Shown here: positions 59,083 through 64,000 of the stretch, one piece after another
Numbering within the stretch: position 1 is the stretch's first letter
Layout: every line of letters starts with the position of its first letter
Origin: Winogradskya consettensis
Lineage (GTDB): Bacteria > Actinomycetota > Actinomycetes > Mycobacteriales > Micromonosporaceae
Assembly (NCBI RefSeq): GCF_018332715.1
Contig: NZ_BOQP01000035.1
Coordinates: forward strand, 124,001-188,000
Length of the DNA: 64,000 bases
Reading direction: 5' to 3'
Translations under genes and position numbers: made by a program
The notes under the pieces: generated by a model
Databases searched by the model: none
The model's input: the letters and a program-made list of their open reading frames with translations, nothing else
Told to the model about the DNA's origin: nothing

Positions 59083-60111
59083 ATGGCCCCGCAAAGGGCG
59101 ACCCTCCTCCAGGTCGCACAGCGGGCCGGGGTGTCCCGAAGCACGGCGTCCTTCGTCCTCACCGGACGCCACCTGGACATGCGGATCTCCGAAGACGCCC
59201 GGCAACGGGTCCTCCGGGCGGCCCAGGATCTGGACTACCGGCCCAACCTGATGGCGCGCAGCCTGCGCACCAAGGTCACCAAGACGGTCGCGCTGCTCTC
59301 CGACACCCTCGCCTCCGATCAGTACGCCGGCCGCGCCATCCACGGCAGCCTCGCCGCCGCGGTCGCCCACGGTCACCTCCTGCTCATCGGCGAAACCGAA
59401 GGCGACCCGGTCGTCGAGGAACGGCTCATCTCCGGCTTCCTCGACCGCCAGGTCGACGCCTTCGTCTACGCCAGCATGTCCACCCGCCACGTCCGCGTCC
59501 CCAAGCTCCTCAAAGGCCACCCCGTGGTCCTGCTCAACTGCCTCACCCGAGCAGCCACCCCGACCCACCACGCGGTCATCCCGGACGAGCTGGCCGCCGG
59601 CTGGAGCGCGGCCCGGACCCTCGCCGAGGCGGGCCACCGGGACGGCATCTACCTCGTCGGACACCCGGCCCAGCACGTCTTCGCCGGCCGCGAACGCCTC
59701 GCCGGCCTGCGCGAAGGCCTCGCTGCCACCGGCACGAAACTCGCCGGCACCATCGGCTGCGACTGGCAGCCCGAGCAGGCCCACGACGCGATCAGTCAGG
59801 CCCTGGCCGCCGGAACCGCCCCGAAGGCCCTGGTGTGCTTCAACGACCGGATCGCGCTGGGGGCGTACCAGGCACTGCAGGAAGCAGGCCGCACCATCCC
59901 GGCCGACGTCTCGGTCCTGTCCTTCGACGACTCCGAACTGGCCGCCTGGCTCCGCCCGCAGCTGACCAGCATTGCCCTCCCCTACTACCAACTCGGCTGG
60001 AAAGCCGTCGAACTCCTCCTCACCCACCAGGTCCAGCCCCCGGCAACCCACCGCATAACGATGCCGGTCCGTCTCCGCGCCTCGGTCGGCTCGCTTGGGA
60101 TTTTGTCGTAG
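59083..60111 (+). CDS. LacI-family transcriptional regulator
   Basis: 342 aa. HTH TLLQVAQRAGVSRSTASFVLTG followed by the hinge YRPNLMARSLRT, then a periplasmic-binding-type effector domain (VALLSDTLASDQYAGRAIHG, ALVCFNDRIALGAYQAL, VSVLSFDDSELAAWLRP). Probably sugar-responsive. No transport or hydrolase operon is next to it; the next gene, adnA, starts at its stop codon. Confidence 0.92.
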   Translation: MAPQRATLLQVAQRAGVSRSTASFVLTGRHLDMRISEDARQRVLRAAQDLDYRPNLMARSLRTKVTKTVALLSDTLASDQYAGRAIHGSLAAAVAHGHLLLIGETEGDPVVEERLISGFLDRQVDAFVYASMSTRHVRVPKLLKGHPVVLLNCLTRAATPTHHAVIPDELAAGWSAARTLAEAGHRDGIYLVGHPAQHVFAGRERLAGLREGLAATGTKLAGTIGCDWQPEQAHDAISQALAAGTAPKALVCFNDRIALGAYQALQEAGRTIPADVSVLSFDDSELAAWLRPQLTSIALPYYQLGWKAVELLLTHQVQPPATHRITMPVRLRASVGSLGILS

Positions 60112-63100
60112 GTGCGTGGTCTTATTGGTGCCGTGACCTCGACTCCTGGTGCTGTTCAGCGGCCTGCGTACCGGCTGGTGCGCAGGCCTGCGGCGGTTGC
60201 GGAGTCGTTGCGTGACGATCCGTTGCAGCGGTATGTGATCGGGCACACGTCGGGGCCGCTGTTGGTGGTCGGGGGGCCGGGCACGGGGAAGACGACGGTG
60301 CTGGTCGAGGCCGTTGCCGCGCGGGTGGCGTCCGGGGTGGATCCCGAGCGGATCCTGGTGCTGACGTTCGGGCGGCGCGGGGCGACGGCGCTGCGGGATC
60401 GGATCGAGGCCCGGATCGCGGGGCCGACGTTTCACGAGCCCCTGGTGCGCAGCTTCCATGCGTACGCGTTCGGGCTGCTCCGCCGTGCCGCCGCTGAGCG
60501 GGGTGAGCCCTCGCCGCGGCTGCTGACCGGCCCGGAACAGGATCTGATCATCCGCGAGCTGCTCGAAGTGGTGAGCGACGCGGAGGCCGCCGACACGATC
60601 GGGTGGCCCGACGCGTTGCGGCCGGCGCTGCCGACGCGGGCCTTCGCCCAGCAGCTCCGCGACCTGATGCAGCGTGCCGCCGAGCGGGGGATCGGCCCCG
60701 TCGACCTCGCCGAGCACGGCAGACGCCTCGGGCGCGACGACTGGCCGGCCGCCGCCCGTTTCCTGCGGGAGTACGTCTCCGTCCTGGCCCTGCGCGACGT
60801 GACCACCCGCGGCTCGACCGCCTACGACCCCGCCGAGCTGGTCCGCGCCGCTACGGGGTTGCTGGCTGACGATCCGGTCCTGCTCGACTCCGAGCGTCGG
60901 CGCATCGACTACGTCTATGTGGATGAACTGGCCGATACCGACCCGGCGCAGATCGAGCTGCTGGCGCTCGTCGCCGGGGGCGGGAAGCCACTGGTCGCAT
61001 TTGGTGACCCGGATTCCTCGATCTACGGGTTCCGGGGCGCCGACCCGGAGGCTGTGGACGGCTTCGCCACCAAATTCCGGACGGCCTCCGGCGCGCTCGC
61101 CGAGACCGTCATGCTGCACACCAGCTATCGGGTCACGCCGGGGCTGCTCGCCTCTACCGGACGGGTCGCCCGGCGCATGCGCGGGCGGATGAAGCACCGC
61201 GCCCTGCATCCACCGCCCGCGCTGCCCGAGCCGGCTCTTCCACTTGCTGATGCGGTCCGGATTGAGGCGGATTCGCCTGATGCCGGACCGGTCGGGGGAT
61301 CGGCCGCTGTGCGGGTGCCCGCTCAGGGGACCGGTGAGCAGGCTTCGCCGCCTGCTGGGCAACCGGTCTCGCTGCCTGCTGGGCCGCCAGTTCCGCTGCC
61401 TGTTGGGCAACCGGTCTCGCCGCCTGTTGGGCCGCCGGTTTCGCTGCCGCGAGCCGAGGTGGCTGCGGCTGTGGTGCGGACGTTTCGGTCGGCGGCGAGT
61501 GAGACGGCGTACGTTGCGCATGCGCTGCGGGAGGCTCATCTGCTGCAGGGCATTCCGTGGTCGCGGATGGCGGTCGTGCTTCGGTCGACGACGCTCCAAT
61601 TGCCCTCGTTGCAGCGCGGGCTGGTGGCCGCGGGGGTGCCGACCGTCACCCATGCCGAGGATCTTCCGCTGCATCTTCAACCGGCGGTTGCTCCCTTCCT
61701 GCTTCTGCTGCGGTGCGCGTTGGAGCCCGATCTGCTCGACGAGGAGTCGTCGGTCGCGTTGCTGCACTCGCCGCTGGGTGGGGCGGACCCGCTCGCCGAG
61801 CGTCGTCTGCGGCAGGGGCTACGGGCGTTGGCGCTGGCGGCGGGGGATCGGCGGCCCTCGGGGGAGCTGCTCGTCGACGCGTTGCGGGATACGGCCGGGC
61901 TGGATGTCGTGGAGCGCAGGTGGGCGGTTCCGGCGCAGAACGTCGCTCGGCTGATCGCCGTTGCGCGGGCGGCCGCCGCTGTTCCCGGGGCCACCGCCGA
62001 GCAGGTCCTGTGGGATGTCTGGCGGGCGAGCGGGCTTTCCGACCGGTGGTACGCATTGAGTACGCGCGGGGCGCCCGTCGAACCCGGTGGCGAAGGGGGG
62101 CGGGCCCGGCAGTGGCGGGCCGAAGCTGCTGACCGGGATCTCGACGCCATGGTGGTGCTGTTCGACGCGGCGGCGCGGTTTGTTGACCGGCTGCCGGGTG
62201 CGCGTACCGAGATCTTTCTCGATCATGTGCTTGGTCAGGATCTGCCCGCGGACTCGATCGCACCCAGCGCGGACCGGGGCGAGGCCGTGCGGCTGCTCAC
62301 CGCGCACGCTGCGAAGGGGCTCGAGTGGGACGTCGTGGTGCTGGCCGGGGTGCAGGAGGGAATCTGGCCCGACCTGCGGCTGCGGGGGAGTCTGCTCGGG
62401 TCGGAGCGGCTCGTTGACCTGATCGCCGGCCGGCCGGCCGCGGGTGCTGCGGCGGTCGTGGGGCAGACCTCGGCCCTGCTCGACGAGGAGCGGCGGTTGT
62501 TCTATGTGGCTGCCACCCGGGCGCGGCAGCGGCTGATCGTGACCGCCGTCGCTTCGGCGGGGGTCGGCAGCTCCGAGGGCGAGGAACAGCCGAGCCGTTT
62601 CCTGACCGAACTCGGCCTGCCCGACCGGCGCGGCGACGGCCCCCCACCGACCGACCCCCACCGCCCCGACCCCGACGACCCCGGCCCCCCCGAACCCGAC
62701 GACCCGCAACCCCCGGACCCGGACGACTCCGGCCCGAGCGATGCCACCCCGAGCGATGCCACCCCGAGCGACGCCAGCCCGAGCGATGCTGGCCCGAGCG
62801 GCGCAGGCCCGAGCGATGCTGGCCCGAGCGACCCCAGCCCGAGCGACCACGGACCGAGCGACGCCGGCCCGAGCGATCCGGGCTCGAACGACGTCGGCCC
62901 GAGCGATGCCCCGGCTGCTGCCGTGCCGGACATGTCAGACATGCCGGGAAGTGGTGTGGGGGATGGCGGGGCCGACGATGAGGAGTTGGCTGTTGGCCGG
63001 CCGCCGCGGGCGTTGACGCTTTCGGCGTTGGTGGCTGAGTTGCGTACGGTTGTTGTTGCTCCGGGCAGCACGCCGGGCCGGCGGCATGCCGCTGCGGGGG

Positions 63101-63978
63101 AGTTGGCGAAGCTGGCTCGGGCGGGTGTTCCCGGGGCTCATCCGGACGAGTGGTGGGGTCTGCGTCCGCTCTCCGATGATCGGCCGCTGGTGGACGACGG
63201 TGATCCGGTCAAGGTGACGCCGTCGAGCATGGAGAGCGCCCTGCGGTGCAGTCTGCGGTGGCTGCTCGAACGGCACGGTGGTGCGGGGCCGGCGGGTCCG
63301 GCGCAGGGTGTCGGCAACCTGGTCCATGCCGCTGCGATGCTCGCCGAGGATGCGAACGCCGATCGGGAGCAGCTGGTGGAGTACGTGTCGGCGCGGTTCG
63401 ACGCGATTGAGCTCGCTGCTCGATGGCTGGCCGGCCCCGAGCACGAGCGGGCCCAGGGGATGGTGGACAAGCTGCTGCGCTGGCTGGCGAAGAATCCGCG
63501 CCGGTTGCTCGCGATCGAGCACGAGTTCACCGTACGGCTGGATGATCCGAGTCGTCCCATCCAGCTGACCGGGCGGGTTGACCGGCTGGAGGTCGACGAG
63601 CAGGGCCGGTTGGTGGTCATCGACTTGAAGACGGGGAAGAGTACGACCGTTTCCGCGCCGGAGGTCGAGGAGCATGCGCAGCTCGCGGGCTACCAGGCGG
63701 CGGTTGATGCGGGGGCGTTCGACAGTTTCAGCGTGGGCGCGGAGAGTGGCGGGGCGGGGCTGGTGCAGCTCGGGCCGACCAAGGAAGCGCGCGAGCAGAT
63801 GCAGGTGCCGCTCAGTGAGGCCGAGGATCCGCAGTGGGCGTACGCCATGGTGCGCCGGACCGCGGACACCATGGCCGCGGCGACGTTCTCGGCGGTGGCC
63901 AATGCGAAGTGCCGGGTGTGCCCGGTCCGTACGAGTTGCCCGATCAGCGGCCAGGGCCGCCAGGTAGTGGAGCCGTGA
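60112..63978 (+). CDS. adnA: AdnA-like helicase-nuclease subunit
   Basis: 1288 aa from GTG 60112 (GTG 60133 also possible). UvrD-type motor: Walker A GGPGTGKTT with K60; Walker B YVDELADTDPAQ with D271-E272, where the usual DEYQD Gln is Ala; GDPDSSIYGFRGA; SYRVTP; HAAKGLEWDVVV; FYVAATRARQRL. C-terminal PD-(D/E)XK nuclease: GRVDRLEVDEQGRLVVIDLKTGK, with a 4-Cys Fe-S site (ALRCSLRW and CRVCPVRTSC). AdnAB resects double-strand ends in actinobacteria. It is about 240 aa longer than mycobacterial AdnA owing to two repeat inserts. Confidence 0.9.
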   Translation: MRGLIGAVTSTPGAVQRPAYRLVRRPAAVAESLRDDPLQRYVIGHTSGPLLVVGGPGTGKTTVLVEAVAARVASGVDPERILVLTFGRRGATALRDRIEARIAGPTFHEPLVRSFHAYAFGLLRRAAAERGEPSPRLLTGPEQDLIIRELLEVVSDAEAADTIGWPDALRPALPTRAFAQQLRDLMQRAAERGIGPVDLAEHGRRLGRDDWPAAARFLREYVSVLALRDVTTRGSTAYDPAELVRAATGLLADDPVLLDSERRRIDYVYVDELADTDPAQIELLALVAGGGKPLVAFGDPDSSIYGFRGADPEAVDGFATKFRTASGALAETVMLHTSYRVTPGLLASTGRVARRMRGRMKHRALHPPPALPEPALPLADAVRIEADSPDAGPVGGSAAVRVPAQGTGEQASPPAGQPVSLPAGPPVPLPVGQPVSPPVGPPVSLPRAEVAAAVVRTFRSAASETAYVAHALREAHLLQGIPWSRMAVVLRSTTLQLPSLQRGLVAAGVPTVTHAEDLPLHLQPAVAPFLLLLRCALEPDLLDEESSVALLHSPLGGADPLAERRLRQGLRALALAAGDRRPSGELLVDALRDTAGLDVVERRWAVPAQNVARLIAVARAAAAVPGATAEQVLWDVWRASGLSDRWYALSTRGAPVEPGGEGGRARQWRAEAADRDLDAMVVLFDAAARFVDRLPGARTEIFLDHVLGQDLPADSIAPSADRGEAVRLLTAHAAKGLEWDVVVLAGVQEGIWPDLRLRGSLLGSERLVDLIAGRPAAGAAAVVGQTSALLDEERRLFYVAATRARQRLIVTAVASAGVGSSEGEEQPSRFLTELGLPDRRGDGPPPTDPHRPDPDDPGPPEPDDPQPPDPDDSGPSDATPSDATPSDASPSDAGPSGAGPSDAGPSDPSPSDHGPSDAGPSDPGSNDVGPSDAPAAAVPDMSDMPGSGVGDGGADDEELAVGRPPRALTLSALVAELRTVVVAPGSTPGRRHAAAGELAKLARAGVPGAHPDEWWGLRPLSDDRPLVDDGDPVKVTPSSMESALRCSLRWLLERHGGAGPAGPAQGVGNLVHAAAMLAEDANADREQLVEYVSARFDAIELAARWLAGPEHERAQGMVDKLLRWLAKNPRRLLAIEHEFTVRLDDPSRPIQLTGRVDRLEVDEQGRLVVIDLKTGKSTTVSAPEVEEHAQLAGYQAAVDAGAFDSFSVGAESGGAGLVQLGPTKEAREQMQVPLSEAEDPQWAYAMVRRTADTMAAATFSAVANAKCRVCPVRTSCPISGQGRQVVEP
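61351..61446 (+). repeat. Four 24-bp repeats in adnA (Pro/Val octapeptide)
   Basis: Four tandem 24-bp units encode P-A/V-G-Q/P-P-V-S/P-L/P octapeptides in a flexible insert of the motor region. Confidence 0.85.
62731..62910 (+). repeat. Twelve 15-bp repeats in adnA (GPSDA pentapeptide)
   Basis: Twelve 15-bp units encode GPSDA-like pentapeptides in a Pro/Asp/Ser-rich linker between the helicase and nuclease parts. Confidence 0.9.
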
Positions 63979-64000
63979 CTCAACCGTCGCTTTTCGCCGA
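63975..64000 (+). CDS. adnB: Start of the next gene, probably adnB (cut by the window)
   Basis: GTG 63975 overlaps the adnA stop as GTGA and opens a frame (VTQPSLFAE...) running off the end. In mycobacteria adnB follows adnA directly, so this is likely the second helicase-nuclease subunit. Only 8 codons are visible. Confidence 0.6.

Noticed and set aside
58975..61767. 930-codon minus-strand frame opposite LacI and adnA
   Set aside because: Composition is antisense-like (Arg/His/Pro/Gly-rich repeats) with no domain; the plus-strand genes have full motif sets.

Overview
The window is GC-rich, uses GTG starts freely, and has many genes overlapping by ATGA or GTGA. It looks like a chromosomal segment of a filamentous actinomycete. 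Several things point to Micromonosporaceae, most likely Actinoplanes or a close relative: an XRE/DUF5753 + DUF397 pair, WXG100-type proteins, a chemoreceptor beside an EAL protein (motile spores), a Mycobacterium-type DapD, and AdnAB in place of RecBCD. This placement is inference; no rRNA or tRNA gene is present to confirm it.

Layout. 0.1-2.7 kb: two paralogous small membrane proteins and a three-gene operon of secreted proteins with SipW-like N-termini. 3.1-4.6 kb: an XRE regulator with DUF397 partner. 4.6-13.3 kb: a long leader with a CRP-like palindrome, then a translationally coupled exopolysaccharide operon (processive GT2 synthase, acyltransferase-SGNH, GT-C mannosyltransferase-like protein, GH26 hydrolase, UDP-sugar dehydrogenase). 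13.4-17.2 kb: a Tat-exported DUF1800/DUF1501 pair and a secreted GH16 enzyme. 17.5-21 kb: a small DNA-binding protein, a FAIM-like protein, an ESX/WXG-type module and a secreted L-type lectin.

21.1-34.4 kb is a second polysaccharide region. A minus-strand operon (epimerase, PelF-like GT4, PelG-like membrane protein) faces a TIM-barrel hydrolase and a DUF4832 protein. These are followed by a coupled block of GT2-like, GT4, SGNH hydrolase, GT-C and Wzx-like flippase genes. No PelA, PelB, PelC, PelD or PelE is visible. An AbiE type IV toxin-antitoxin pair with a clear candidate operator sits at 35.2-37.1 kb, followed by another GT4 and a secreted TIM-barrel protein (37.9-40.1 kb). A decayed RidA gene, a chemoreceptor and a GAF-EAL phosphodiesterase follow (40.2-42.9 kb); the last could link c-di-GMP to polysaccharide output.

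43-64 kb is mostly housekeeping and regulatory: SDR, nitrilase-family and methyltransferase genes, a secreted protein, a threonine-aldolase-like enzyme, a 14-bp minisatellite, a MerR-DNA-clamp fusion divergent from a P-loop kinase, a LysE/LysR pair and two LOG proteins. dapE and dapD are separated by a two-gene WXG module whose second protein carries a papain-like cysteine-protease domain. The window ends with ArsR/MFS, LacI, and adnA with the first codons of adnB.

The observations most worth following up are the MerR-clamp fusion, the PelFG-type locus lacking the rest of the Pel machinery, the WXG-protease module between dapE and dapD, and the AbiE promoter architecture.
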